A stretch of 64,000 nt of DNA from Gonatopus flavifemur (GCA_018340375.1 JAFFJZ010000013.1:7480501-7544500); one strand, 5' to 3'. Shown: positions 32,672 to 44,588, counted from the stretch's first letter. The notes: a model not told the origin generated them from the sequence alone. Translations and numbers: made by a program.

Positions 32672-34709
32672 CAGGGTGTCCCATTCCAATCTGTCACTTA
32701 GAATATCTCGAAAACGAATAGATTCAGAAGAACATGTTCCGGGAAAAAAATGTAAGAATCTGAGGGGGACGTCAGATGGTGAACTTGGCTTTGACCTCAG
32801 ATCTCACTTTCAAGGTCATTTTGAGGTCAACTCATGTTTTTTGAATGGAATCCCCTACTTTTTACTACCGGTTTAGATTCTACGCTAAAAACCAAGGAAC
32901 TTTTGTCTCAAACGTTTTTCCGAAATCCCCATAGATGGCGCTCTGATTGATGAGAAAATGAGAATTCTCAAACCCTCGGATTGTATTCTGTCTAACATAA
33001 TGCTCAGCTCTTGAGTGTTTCTCATCTCCCGGGAATTGCTGTCGGCATCAGCGTTACCCAATGTGCACCACGAGGAGGTTGCGCGATCGGACTTTACACA
33101 TCATTGTGGCCCTGAAAAGGGCCGGTTGTCTGAACTGGAGGTGTATCTTCGGGGACGCATCAGGCATTCAAAAGATGTTCAAAATGAGCGCCGTTTTGCC
33201 TTTGACAAAGCGCAATTCTTTTATGAGAGTCTCTTGAAAAAAATGCTCTTCTTATTCGGTCTTTCATGTCATCGCGTGTTGTTGGAGGTCACGGAATACA
33301 ACATCTTTCATGTAACCCCACAAGGAAAAATCAGGCGACGTCAGATCTGGCGACCTAGATGGCCATCGCACAGGTCCTCCACGGCCAATCCACCTTCTGG
33401 GAAACTTCTCGTCCAGAAATTTTCGAACAATTCGCATGTAATGAGGAGGTGCTCCATCCTGTTGGAACCACATCCTTGATCTCACGTCAAGACTTACGTC
33501 TTCCATAAGAGCAGGCAGTTCAAAATGCAAAAAACGAAGATACTCCGCGCCAGTCAGGTTTCCTTCAAAAAAATACGGCCCTATGATCCTGGAATCTACA
33601 ATTCCGCACCAAACGTTCACACTCCAACGGTGTTGATGATTAATTGTACGGACACAGTAAGGATTCTGAGCACTCCAATAATGGCAATTGTGCCTATTGA
33701 GAATTCCAACATTGTGAAATATTGCCTCATCAGAGAACATAACGTGATGAGAGGAAGTAGGATCTTCTTCAATTCTCCGTTGGGCCCACGTGCAGAAGTT
33801 CAATCTTGTTATGAAATCCTCAGCTGTGAGAGATTGCACCAAAGTGATATGGTAAGGATGATAATCCAACGATTTCAAGATACGCTGAGGTGTGGATCGA
33901 GGAATCCCGGTCATTTTCTCAATATCCCGAAGACTGATATGAGGATTAATATGAATTAATGCCAGCACAGCCAGCGATCTCACATCAGGATTATTGTCAT
34001 CCGCATAAACTTTCTTGTTCCTCTGTCGTTTGAGGAGACCTTGACGAGCACGTTGTTCAAGAAATCGGATCGTAATGCGATTTGGACACCTCCGATTCGG
34101 AAAACGACGTTGAAACGTTCTCACAGCTTCAACATAATTTCCCCGCGCTTCACCAAGACACAACAAAACGTCAACAATATCGTTTGGCGCGTAATCAGAC
34201 ATGATATTCAGAAATGTGTTTCCCCCACATGATAACAGAGAACTGAGCAGTTTGGGGATGCTAAATTTCGGAGGTATTCACACGTGAATCAAAACAATAA
34301 CAATTTTCAAGAACAAAACCAAAACGAAACACAACCGACGGCAATTTCCGGGAGATGAGAAACACTCAACAGTTGAGCATTATGTTAGACAGAATACAAT
34401 CCGAGGGTTTGAGAATCCTCATTTTCTCATCAATCAGAGCGCCATCTATGGGGATTTCGAAAAAACGTTTGAGACAAAAGTTCCTTGGTTTTTAGCGTAT
34501 AATCTAAACCGGTAGTAAAAAATAGGGGATTCCATTTAAAAAACATGAGTTGACCTCAAAATGACCTTGAAAGTGGGATCTGAGGTCAAAGCCAAGTTCA
34601 CCATCGGATGTCCCCCTCAGATTCTTACATTTTTTTCCCCGGAACATTTTCTTCTGAATCTATTCGTTTTCGAGATATTCTAAGTGACAGATTAGAATGG
34701 GACACCCTG
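32672..34709 (-). mobile_element. DD41D (rosa-like) element with ~375-bp TIRs
   Basis: The TIRs CAGGGTGTCCCATTC span 32672-33045 and 34335-34709 and align throughout, for example GCGCCATCTATGGGGATTTC and GTTTCTCATCTCCCGG. The target lies in a TATATA stretch, so the exact TA duplication is ambiguous (TA left, AA right). Total length 2038 bp. The single gene on the minus strand is almost intact. On the right the element directly abuts the 3' end of the LINE at 34711-39775. Confidence 0.92.
33160..34202 (-). pseudogene. DD41D transposase, one C-terminal frame break
   Basis: The open frame runs MSDYAPNDIVDVLLCL to residue 312. It has two helix-turn-helix regions (residues 5-55 and 75-112). The catalytic acids are D158 in HVMFSDEAIF, D249 in FQQDGAPPHY and D291 in DLTSPDFSLWG, giving 41 residues between the last two (seen by counting). 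Known: the rosa group of mariner-superfamily transposases is DD41D. The frame ends early at FRDLQQHAMT. One extra base at 33287-33288 opens the frame that encodes PPTTRDDMKDRIRRAF and ends FEHLLNA at 33160, which matches the tail of the 9892-10921 copy. A single-base loss is therefore the only defect seen. Confidence 0.9.
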
Positions 34710-34733
34710 AATATATGAGTTTATTTCTTTTCT

Positions 34734-34760
34734 GGCGCTCTTTACACTGCCTAGAGCGCC
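34734..34760 (-). other. 3'-UTR stem-loop of the LINE
   Basis: GGCGCTCT and AGAGCGCC form a perfect 8-bp stem around an 11-base loop, near the element's 3' end. Many LINEs use a 3' stem-loop for recognition of their RNA by the reverse transcriptase; that role here is inferred. Confidence 0.6.
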
Positions 34761-34903
34761 AATCCCTCTTACAATCTCATCCCTTACATCTTTCTCAACT
34801 AACCTAACCTAACTTAAATCTAAATCTCTACCTTACATATTACTCATCTCTCTTTTCTCTCTCGCTTCGCATGTGTGTGTATGTGTGTGCTCACTCCGCC
34901 CTC

Positions 34904-37900
34904 TCACTCGACATTCATTTCTACATTCTCCATGCCATACTCACACCCCTCACTCCCACCCATCCCCCTGAACCTCCCCTCTCTAATATCTTCTAATTCT
35001 TTCATCCAACCTTCACCCTCCCTCCTCTCATCCAATATTTCTGTTACCCTATCATGAATGTTCATTTCCTTTCCTCCGCATCTACCCGTGCACCTTTCAA
35101 GTACATACTCCCACGATTCCTCTTCCCATCCACAAACTCTACATCTTCTATCTTCTTCCTTTACCCAATTTCTCCCTTTTCTCATCTCATTTCCTAACCT
35201 GAATCTCGCTATCCTAGATTTCACCCCCTCTCCTTTTTTTTATCCCTTAGATACTTTGGTCTTTCTATCGTCCAAATCTCTCTATACCACGTGTTATACC
35301 TCGACTCAACTATTCTCCCTTAGTTTACTTGCATCTGCACTTGTCTATCCCTTTCCTTCATTCCTTTGTAAATATCCTCTCCCCTCCCTCTCCTTCCCTC
35401 TACATCTATTTTCGAAAAACCTCTCTCTTCAAAGAATTTCCTCCTCTCTCCCTCCCATCCTGATTCCGTTTCTTTTTCTTTCATTTCTTCCCAACATATT
35501 CTGGCTATCTCACTCCCTTTACCTTGTCTCATTCTTTCTTCGAATTTCCAACTCCTCCTACCCATCTTTGTCCTAATTTTTTCTCTTTTTACCTCATCCC
35601 TCACCATATACCCTGGTGTTTTCCCATCTAAGTTTAACGTCCACCTTATGTATTGTTCTTGTATTCTTTCTACCCCCTCTCTTTCCTTCCACCCCGATAT
35701 CTCCACCCCATACTCCACTACAGTTCCCACCAGCCTATCAAAAAGCCACATCCTCTTCTCCCAGTCACCTCCGAATCTTCTTTCACCTATTCCCCATACC
35801 TGCCCCATCACTTCTAATGCTTCCTTGACTCTATCTCTAACGTGCGCTTCATACCCTCCATTCTTTTGTATCACATGACCCAAGTATTTGTATTCTTTCA
35901 CCTCCTCTATGCACTCTCTTCCTCATTTCCACTCTATTTCCTTCTTTCTCCCTCCTCCTCCCCTGGATCTCATCACTTCAGTTTCACTCACATTCGCCTC
36001 CAATCCTTTATTTCGAAATATCTCTTTGCCAATGTCTCCCTTCATCTGTTTCTTGTTCTCCGCTAATACTACTATGTCGTCTGCGTAGGCTAGTGTCCTC
36101 ACTCTCTCTTTCCCGCTTTTATTCCATAATCCTTTACTCATTTCTCCTTTCAAGTCTCCTATAGAAATATTGAATAAATCCGGGCTCATTGGGCATTCCT
36201 GCCTTAGACCCCTAGCTAGCCAAAACTCCTCACAGATCTCATCTCCCACCCTGATCCTAACCTTCGTTCCTCTGTACATCTTTTCAATCCTGCTAACTGA
36301 TCCCTCACTTATTCCTTTCTTCCTCATAGTTTCCCATAACTTTTTCCTATCAATTGTGTCAAACGCTGATTTCAGATCCACAAACAAACCTACCATACCT
36401 CCCCCCTCTTTCGCTACTTCTCTGCCTATCAGATAATTAATAACATAAATATTGTCTATTGTACCCATACCCTTCCTAAAACCTGTTTGGTTATCTGGAA
36501 TGATACCTTTGCCCTTTATATCCTCTCTTAAACCATTGGCTAACATTGTTGCATATATCCTATATAACGAGATCATGATTGTCACTCCTCTGTAATCTTC
36601 AACCCCATTCCTTTTCCTTTTTTTTTCACGGGTATGACTAACCCTTCTTTCCGATTCTGCGGTATCTCTTGTCTCTTCCAAACCTCACTACATATTTCGA
36701 ATACAGCTCTATTAACTTCTTCACCTCCCTTTGACCATACCTCATTCGGCAGGTTATCAATTCCCGCAGCCTTATTTTTCTTCATTTCTCTCATGATCCT
36801 ATTTACCTCTCCCTCGCTGATTTCTTCTTCGACCCACTCTATCTCTTCCCCCACCTCCAATTTCTTCTCCCTCACTCTTGACAAACCTGCTCCTACTCTC
36901 TCTCCTACCCCTCCTACTAACTTCTGAGAGTGATTTCCCCATTCATCCATACTGATGCTCTCATCTACCCCCCTTTTTCACTTCTTCCTTTATTGACATT
37001 TCTCCATACTTCTTCTCCTGATTTTGCCTTCCCCACCTCTTCGATATAATCCTTCCTCTCTCCTCCTTTTTTTTCTTCACATTTATTCTTGTATATCTTC
37101 AATTTTTCTCTATAATCTTCCCTTTTCCTCTTCTTCTCTCTCCATTTTCTCATCGCTCTTTTCGCTTCCTCTTTAGGGTTCCCACATTCCTCATCCCACC
37201 ATTTACATCCCATAATACCTTTTTTCTTCTCATCTTTCCATTTAACTGATTTTGCAATTCTTTCTTCCAAGTTCCTCAACATCTCTTCTATGCTACCCTT
37301 TTCCATCTCCCATCCCTTCATTCCATCAATATATTCTTTTACCCCTTTCTCTGATCGGTCCATAATCTTTGTCAGAGTCTTTTTCTCTCCCACTCTTCTC
37401 TCTAGTCCCTCCTCTCCCAGAAATACCGTCAATGATCTATGATCCGATTCTATCTCCTCTCCTACTTCTATTCTTTCAACTTTGTCCCATGCTTCTCTAT
37501 CCCCTATTGTATAATCTATCACCGTATCCCCTCTCGCCCCATTATATGTGTATTCTCCTTCACCATCTCCTTCTTTTACCCCATTCTTAATCCCCCATCC
37601 TTCCTCCTCTATAGCCTTTAATAGAATTCTTCCTTCACTATTCATCTTTTGATCTTTAGATCTCCTTTTCTGGAAAATTCCTCCCCCTTCTAGCCCACCT
37701 CTTCCACCGGTTCTTGCGTTGAAGTCTCCACCCACTATGATCCTCTCCTTTCTTCCTATTCCCTCAAATATTCCTTTCATTTTCTCAATTTCCTCTTCTA
37801 TGCATTGATTCACGTATATTCCCATTATGCTTCATTCCTCATCTTGCCATTTTATTCTCCTCATCATTATCCTCTCTTCATCAGTTTCCTTCGTATTCAC

Positions 37901-38251
37901 TGACAACTCTTCTATCTCCTTCCTGATTCCCATAATCATTCCTCCTATCGCTCTCCCTTTTTCCTTTGTTCTTCTGACCATTTGTATCTCCCAATCAAAA
38001 TCATTTGATAAATTTCTCTTCACTTTTATCCAATCTTTCTCCTCTACCCAAGTTTCCACCAATTTCACCACGTCCCATCTTTCTATATTCCTATTCAATT
38101 TCACTTGTTTTCCTTTTAACCCCGTCACGTTCCAGAATCCTGTCTTCAACCCTCGGCTCCGTATATTTCCACCAGCCCCTCTTATCCCCTCTTTTTTCCT
38201 CCCTTCTGTATCATTTTTTCTTAAAAATTGATTCCGTTCAGTTTTCCCCAA
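34904..38251 (-). pseudogene. LINE ORF2: endonuclease + reverse transcriptase, several breaks
   Basis: N-terminal endonuclease: TGFWNVTGLKGKQ, VVKLVETWVEE, IVGGDFNARTGG, DTVIDYTIGD and ESDHRSLTVF. Reverse transcriptase: NKAAGIDNLPNEVW, DNQTGFRKGMGTIDN, GLFVDLKSAFDTIDR, RQECPMSPDLFNISI and catalytic TLAYADDIVVLAE. C-terminal: KEYKYLGHVIQKNGGY, YNTWYREIWTIERPKYLRD and a Cys motif in CRVCGWEEESWEYVLERC. Breaks: TGA at 37832-37834 (Trp position), G6 run 36968-36973, A9 run 36618-36626, TGA at 35923-35925, TAA at 35320-35322 and A8 run 35234-35241. Each of the three homopolymer breaks is repaired by adding one base. The product would nick DNA and copy the element RNA at the target. Confidence 0.88.
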
Positions 38252-39225
38252 CTGACGTCTTTCCCGTTTATCTTTGGTTTCCTATATTTCACAATCACAT
38301 TGTCTCCCTTTTCCCTCATCTTTTTCGCATTCTCTCTGAGCGCTTTTTGCGCCCCTCTTTCTTCCACTGTCAAATCATCATCTGAAAATATCCTCGTCCC
38401 CTTCAGAGCTACCCTTCTTCCCATTGTTTCACTCTTATCCTCAATGCTCTCCATCTCTACTATAACTATTTTACTTTCTCCCTGCCCCAAAAATTTTGCA
38501 TTTTTGATCCCCTTCGGCATTCTTAATCTCTTTCTTATAACCTCTGTAGTCACTTCCATTGCTGTTTCCCCATTTCCCATACCCCTGATTATAATATTCT
38601 TCTTTCTTCTTTCCTTCTCCTGCCTTCCCAAATTCTTTTATATAACTCTCATTTCTTTTTTCATTTCTATAATTTCCTTCTGCTCTTCCACTCTTATAGC
38701 ACCCCCCTCCCCATTTCCGGTCGGGATTCCCTTTAATTCAATTCTCTTATTAAATCTCTCTAATTCTTCATCCCATTTCGTCTCTAATTCTCTCATCTTA
38801 TCATTTCTCACTTCCTCACCTCTCTTAATCCACTCCTCCATCCTCTTTTCTTTTTTCTCCGCTTTATCGTCAATCCTAATCTACACCATCTCTATCATCA
38901 TTCCCCTAATATCTTCTCTCCACTTTTGCATTTCTTCTTTCATTTTCTCTCTCTCCTTTGCAATTATCTCCTCACATTACTCTACCATCTCTCTCTTCTT
39001 TCTACTCATTTCTTCTCTCATATTTTCCCAGTCTCTTCCTACTTTTTGTGGAGATCTGCTCATTTTCGCACTTTCATTAAATGCTTTCAATTCTCCCAAC
39101 TCCTCTTCCCTTTCCCTTCTCCACATCTCTTCTATTCTACTAGTTGAACCAGATCTGTCTCTCATTTCGCTTTCCATTTTGCCTTCAGGCGTAAAAAACT
39201 CCTCCATTTTCTCTTGATCCCCCAT
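38221..39225 (-). pseudogene. LINE ORF1 (coiled coil + RNA-binding-like domain)
   Basis: It starts MGDQEKMEEFFTPEG. A long charged, coiled-coil-like region follows (about 39130-38650, broken by stops near 38977 and 38638). The C-terminal domain contains RKKNIIIRGMGNGE, IVIVEMESIEDKSE and ALKGTRIFSDDDLTVEE. The arrangement resembles ORF1 proteins that coat LINE RNA. It overlaps the start of ORF2 by about 31 bp. Confidence 0.75.
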
Positions 39226-39781
39226 TTCCCATCAATTTTCCTCGACCCCTGAAACCTACCACCCTCTTACTTTCACTGTCAACTCTACCTTTTTTGCCTC
39301 GCCTGCTCCTACCTGAGTTTCCTTATCAGCCTCTCTGCTCATCTTTCGATGTGTTCCTCTGTTCTTCTACCTACCTATTGCCTTCTATAGATGTCGCTGG
39401 TTGTCTCAATAACCAACTATATAACGTTTCCATCCAGAATAATTTTCTCAACCTGTCTATTACCCACCACTTCTAACTTTACCACTGTGCTTTTATTCCT
39501 GCACTGAAACTTTCACCTTCACTTCCACACTTTCCCATCCTCTTTGTCAACCTTTTCACCCTCTGCTTTCCCTATCCTGCACCTTCGAATCACAATTAAG
39601 TTTTTATTCTTTGGATCTAATTCACACCCATCCTCTACTCTACTCTCCGCGGTTGGTAAATTATTTACCACAATTATTCTGTAAATATAACCGGGCTACC
39701 TTGCTGTCCTTATAGTCACCGACGAGTCCGGTAACAGCTACGCGAATCGCGGTACTATTAACAGTTCATTTTTTTCCATGT

Positions 39782-39995
39782 AAAAAATTTCTCTCGAATG
39801 AAGAGGTTATCGCTGAAACTGAGGCCTATTTTGAGGCAAAAGATAAATCGTTCTACAAAAGTGATATTGAAATGTTAGAGCGGCGCTGGAATGATTGCGT
39901 TGTTCTCGATGGAGATTACGTTGATGGATGAAGCTAATTTTGAACAAAAAAACCGTGTTCTCTTTGTTGGGCCCGGGACTTTTCAGCTCATGTGT
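39782..39995 (+). mobile_element. 3' end of a mariner (subfamily of mariner 2)
   Basis: The reading frame 39782-39932 gives FLSNEEVIAETEAYFEAKD then MLERRWNDCVVLDGDYV and a TGA, the typical C-terminus of a mariner transposase. The right TIR GGGCCCGGGACTTTTCAGCT...CATGTGT ends at 39995 and is the inverse of the left TIR of mariner 2 (26667). The rest of the element is missing. Confidence 0.85.
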
Positions 39996-41617
39996 TGAAT
40001 GGAAAAAAAACCGTAATTCGAGTCACGGTTCTTTTGATAGGTACTTTCATTCATCAAACACCTTCAACTCATTTTTCCATTTGTTGTTATTGAAAATATT
40101 GATTTTTTTTCAATAATTAAAAACAGCACCCCTTATTTGCCCTAAAACCGCTTCAATATTGTCAAAATATTATTTACATCATAAAATTTTGATGTTTTTC
40201 TCGGTTTTCTCCGTTCGAACGAATTTGGAGTTGACAACCTTTTTGCCCGGGACGGCAGAGTAGTAATTCAGTAGAGTAACAAATTGTGATGGGAAGTGAA
40301 CTGAAGACATACCGTATGCTCGTGAAATTTTTGTACGTAAAGTATACCGAAATATTCTCAATCATTCGGTATTTATTCCGTACAAATTCGGTATAAATTT
40401 GATATGAATCCCCCATACCCAAATATTACCGGAAACTTATCAAATTTCGGTATATTTTGGATTTCAATTCAGTTTGATTTCGGTAACAGTATTATTTGAG
40501 TATAATTGAGGTATGGAAAATTCATAAATATACTGGATAATTTCAGTATGATCGCATTTGCTAGGGTTGTCTTTCCTCTAGAAGATCTCTTTTGAAGGTA
40601 ATCTGCAAAAAGATTGGGGATATGCGATGTTCATGGGAAACATATCGATGTCCAAAGACATCAATGTCGATGCATCGATCATTTTCCAAAAATATCGATG
40701 CAACGATTATCACTTCTGTGTTGCTTATATTTGAGGAAATGGAAGTGTTGGATTGGGGTAAAAAATCCATTATCCAGAAGAGGGTATTCGTCTTTTCCGG
40801 ACACTTCAGAACGTCGGAAAAATGCGATTCCCAAAAATGTCTGTCCGTCTGTGTGTGTGTGTATGTGTCGCTTGACTATATAGATGTTTTGATCCACGAT
40901 AACTCAGAATGCACCGATTGAGTTGATTTATTTCTCATATGTTCGTCTTAGAGAGGACTCGAGGCCTATTGATTTTGGTATCAATCGGATAAGATGTTTT
41001 GAAAATATTGTGGAATATTGTTTGAAAAACACTGATTTTGTGATCACGTATATCTTTGCTTCCTGTTATCCGAATGTGATGGAATCAATAACACGTTCTA
41101 GTTGTCATCCGATGGTGTTCACACATGAATTCCATACCAATGGGTTGAAAAATGCGGGGAACTTTTTTTGCCATCCGCATCATTTGACAATTTTTTTAAA
41201 ACATGCCTTCCCTGTGTTTGGATCATCCGAATGCCATAGAAATCTGAGCATCGTCAATTCATGAGATGTTGATTGCGCGATATAAGTTTCAGACAACTCG
41301 GAACTGGAGAGAAAGGAGAGTAAGCACTGGAATTCAAAAGAGAATTTCGAAATTTCGTAAATGCCGTTATTATACGGATATCTTCCGTTTTTATTATCCG
41401 ATCGTTATGGAATTTTCACCACAGGTATATGCAGTTTCGATAATATTAGGTGTATAACTCAATTTATGACTTTTTCTCATCGAGCAGGAATTCCGATTTG
41501 AGATTTCAATATCCCCGCCCCCATTTGCGGTTTCGAAGGGTTGACCTCAAAGTTTTTCATACACTATACATCATATCTGCAAGAGCTACATCACCTCACA
41601 AAACAGTAGTATATACG
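39996..41617. other. Unassigned AT-rich region
   Basis: No recognised coding. 40330-40560 has scattered CGGTATA words and 40849-40868 a short (TG)n tract. 40580-41450 has moderately long frames without a domain I recognise. Confidence 0.45.
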
Positions 41618-42613
41618 ATGGTGACCGGTAAGCAGCACATTCGGCACTGCATTCTCTACGAGTTCCAACAAGAGAAAGAAGCAATTGGAGCATGCAATTA
41701 GATCTGTTCTACTCTTGGTGATGATGTTGTGTCTTATGGTACGTGTAAATATTGGTATCAACGATTTGCAAATAGTGATTTCGATCTCGGCGATTGGGAA
41801 CGTCTTGGACAGCCTCCGAAATTTGAAGATGCTGAATTGCAAACATTACTCGACGAAAACTCAACGCAAACCGAAAAACAGCTTGCAGCTCAGCTAAGAG
41901 TTACTCAAGCAGCCAACTCCAAACGATTCCATGCGATGGGAAAAATACAAAAGGTAGGAAGATGGGTGCCATATGAATTGACCAAATAGAACTTTGTTCA
42001 ATGAATGAACACGTGCCTTCCGCTGCTCACCAAGTACCAAAAGCAGAATTTTTTGTGGGAAGTTGTGACGGGAGGTGAAAAATATATTCTTTTTGCTAAC
42101 CCCAAACGCAAAGAGTCATGGGTGGATCCCGGAAAACCGTCGACATCCACTTCCCAACAAAAAATCCACTTGAAGAAGGTTCTCCTCTGCTGTTTTACGG
42201 ACTATTGGAAACAGGTCAAACAGTTACAGCAGAACGCTACAACCAACAAATCAATAGATTGCACGAAATTCTTGAGGAGAAGAGGCTATTTACTGGGCAA
42301 GGGAGCCAAAAAGTTGTGTTGCTCCATGATAACGCTCGACCTCATGTTGCTCGCGCAACTCAGAATACCATTTTGAACTTTAGCTGAAAATTTCTCCCCC
42401 ACGCGACATATTCACTGGACTTGGCTACATCTGATCCGGTCCATGCAGCATGCCTTAAAGGATACCCGCCTCCAAACTCTGGATGACGTACGAAAATTCG
42501 TCGATGACTTTATTGCCTCAAAGCTTGAAAGTTTTTCTCGCGATGGTATTTGTAAGTTGCCCAATCGATGGCACCAAGTCATCGAAAACAACGGACAATG
42601 TTCCGAGAATTGA
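41618..42613 (+). pseudogene. mariner transposase pseudogene 4, old
   Basis: Pieces in shifting frames run from MVTGKQHIRHCILYEFQQ through [58 protein letters not shown] and [15 protein letters not shown] to LDLATSDP and the tail NRWHQVIENNGQC. The first catalytic Asp is replaced (TGGEKY where the family has GDEKW). The second and third acids have D34D spacing with a stop between. It differs from the other three mariners and resembles the cecropia-type lineage (inference). TIRs were not found. Confidence 0.8.
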
Positions 42614-42704
42614 TCTGATGTTCATGTATTTTAGAATATAAAATATTTTTTGTGGAGGAAAGTCAAAAATTAAGTTATACACCAAATAGTCATGTACAAA
42701 TTTC

Positions 42705-42877
42705 AACCAGAGCTGCCAGATGGGCATTGCCGTTGAGGGTAATCGTACCCCCACTATCATCCCAATTATATAAATGACATGTGTGTATAGGTTTCGTGTG
42801 AAGGTGAAAGTATGTGTATGAACCATGGTGGAGGTCCCATTCCCCTCAACGGCAATGTCCATCTGGCAGCTCTGGTT
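42705..42877. mobile_element. Hairpin MITE, ~173 bp
   Basis: AACCAGAGCTGCCAGATGG opens both arms, followed by GCATTGCCGTTGAGG / ACATTGCCGTTGAGG. The centre contains GTATAGGTTTCGTGTGAAGG. A one-armed relative lies at 22091-22225. Confidence 0.85.
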
Positions 42878-42879
42878 TC

Positions 42880-43485
42880 AACCTGATTCCTCCAAAAGAC
42901 CGGAAGGGGAAAAGGAAACATGTTATCGGAAATTGTGATTTTCCGACCGCTTGTATTTGCGTTTATGGTTATCCGATTGAAATGAAACTCATACCACGTT
43001 TTATTCACAATCCCATGGTAGTTCCATACGAGCTCCGTTTCAATTGATGGACAAAAAACAATTTCACCCTAGTTGGAAGAAAAAAAGTTCCATTCGTTCT
43101 ATGTGACTGTTTGATTGCAACTAAACAAATATAAATTGAACGTAACAAGTTCTCAATTTCAAGTTATTTAACAACATCGATATATCGAATGGCAGTGATT
43201 CTATCTCTGACATCCTGCACGCCTCGTTCCATCTGTCCCTCATAAATATATCAAGAGCATGGAAGTAATGTATGCACAGATCTGTAATATACACTGGATA
43301 GTGCATAGCATAGGCTTCCCATATGCGAGCTTGGTTCCCATCAGGGCACCGCCATGAAGGAGCAATTTCACTGTCTTTCTGATCAACAGCCGCATGGGAT
43401 TGGTCGATTCTATGACATTCCATTGGATAGAGGCAATTCCATCGATATATATAGTTTTCTGAATGGAACACGTTCGGCGAGCTAT
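42880..43485. other. Unassigned spacer
   Basis: 43265-43315 (ACAGATCTGTAATATACACTG) is inverted relative to about 43630-43675, so an older inverted repeat may enclose the 43489-43631 hairpin. No gene recognised. Confidence 0.45.
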
Positions 43486-43488
43486 GCA

Positions 43489-43631
43489 CCCTGATAAAAA
43501 TGGCCATTGGAAACAGACAGAACTTTCATCCGAATCTCATGGAGTCGATATGTGCTTGTGCAAGACCTATCTTCATTTCGTTAGATTCGGATAGAAGTTA
43601 TTCCCGTTTCTAACGGCCATTTTCACCAGGG
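43489..43631. mobile_element. Hairpin MITE, ~143 bp
   Basis: CCCTGATAAAAATGGCCATT pairs with AACGGCCATTTTCACCAGGG. Pairing continues through TATCCGAATCT-type inner arms. Confidence 0.8.
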
Positions 43632-43639
43632 CACTATCC

Positions 43640-44355
43640 AGTGTATACTACAGATCAGTGAATGTATGGTTCTCCATACCGATTTTTTCAAGAGGTAGAA
43701 CTCCAAGGTGAACACCCGTTGGTCCGGAGCATCGTTGGCCCGGATTCTGAGATCCCGAATGAGGGTAATCCCGAAATATAAGTAGACATTCCTAGTCAAG
43801 TGCAAATGCGATGAAATGTTACCAAAACTATTCCAGCATATCACCTATTCGGGATTTTAGAATTCGGACCAATGGTGCTTCGAGCTAACGGACTTTCGTA
43901 CCAACGGGTGTTTACCGATGTGCCATAGCCCGACCGCTCATTGGCCCGGATAACGGTGCAATGTTCCGAATTTTTGGGACAACAAATTTTGGCACATTCC
44001 ACCGTTACCGTTGGCTCAAAGGGCTGGCATCTCAAAATTGAATATCCTAAGTGAAGAGAATCTTGCTTCACGATACATCTCCAATTTATCATTACTATAA
44101 GATAGAAGAAGAGGCAAAGATCTAGGAGGGTAGGAGGTCATCTCGCCAAAAATGTTTTCGGCCGGAAATTTGTTCATTGGCAGATCCAATAGAAGTAACT
44201 ACAAATTCCTAAGGAACGCGAGTTATTATCCAATGCAGAATTTTCTTCAGTCGGGATAAAAGCCCTTCGGGCCAACAAGCGGTCAGGCTATTGGGGCTCT
44301 ACATTTGAAAATACTAAATTCGTCGGGAAATTTCGTTCTGTGAATTCAGTTCCTA
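43640..44355. other. Unassigned spacer
   Basis: Contains repeated TTGGCCCGGAT words (about 43735 and 43940) but no gene that I recognise. Confidence 0.4.
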
Positions 44356-44358
44356 CCC

Positions 44359-44512
44359 TTAAGAAGTTAGGGGGTGAATTTGCCGAAAAAATATTTCGCT
44401 GAATAAGCACAATTCGACAATCGCTAGTGATACTCGAAAAGTGACTAGCGATTGTCAAATTATGTCTATTCGGCAAAATTTTCATTCGGCAAATTCACCT
44501 CCTACCCCTTAA
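44359..44512. mobile_element. Hairpin MITE with TTAA at both ends
   Basis: TTAA at 44359-44362 and 44509-44512 border arms GGTGAATTTGCCGAA and TTCGGCAAATTCACC. The inner arms ATTCGACAATCGCTAGT and ACTAGCGATTGTCAAAT also pair. CCTACCC(C)TTAAGAA occurs at both ends as a direct repeat. Confidence 0.75.
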
Positions 44513-44588
44513 GAAACATGCGATAAAGCATCGCGATTCAAGATAATATAACTCGCATACTTTCGATAGAATATCGATCCGAGTAATA

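Larger units (their letters stand above)
34711..39775 (-). mobile_element. Non-LTR retrotransposon (LINE), nearly full length
   Basis: Two genes on the minus strand: ORF1 (39225-38221) and ORF2 (38251-34904), overlapping by about 31 bp. ORF2 has an apurinic-type endonuclease, reverse transcriptase and a C-terminal Cys motif. About 550 bp upstream of ORF1 has the same C/T-biased plus strand and is probably the 5' UTR; its limit is set by the mariner fragment at 39782. The 3' UTR (34903-34711) contains an 8-bp-stem hairpin and ends AAGAAATAAACTCATATATT against the DD41D element. Frame breaks are few, so it is fairly recent. Confidence 0.85.

Noticed and set aside
33015..33959. Two plus-strand frames of 154 and 144 codons
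   Set aside because: Both are antisense to the DD41D transposase and its TIR.
34797..34813. Telomere-like CTAACCTAACCTAAC
   Set aside because: Fewer than four TTAGG units, inside the 3' UTR of the LINE; not a telomeric array.
38228..39217. Plus-strand 329-codon frame, hydrophobic, looks like a multi-pass membrane protein
   Set aside because: It is the antisense of LINE ORF1; the hydrophobicity follows from the T-rich complement of Lys/Glu codons.
39700..39760. Hammerhead-ribozyme-like CCGACGAGTCC near the LINE 5' end
   Set aside because: The downstream GAAA core and matching stems II and III are not present, so the core cannot be completed.
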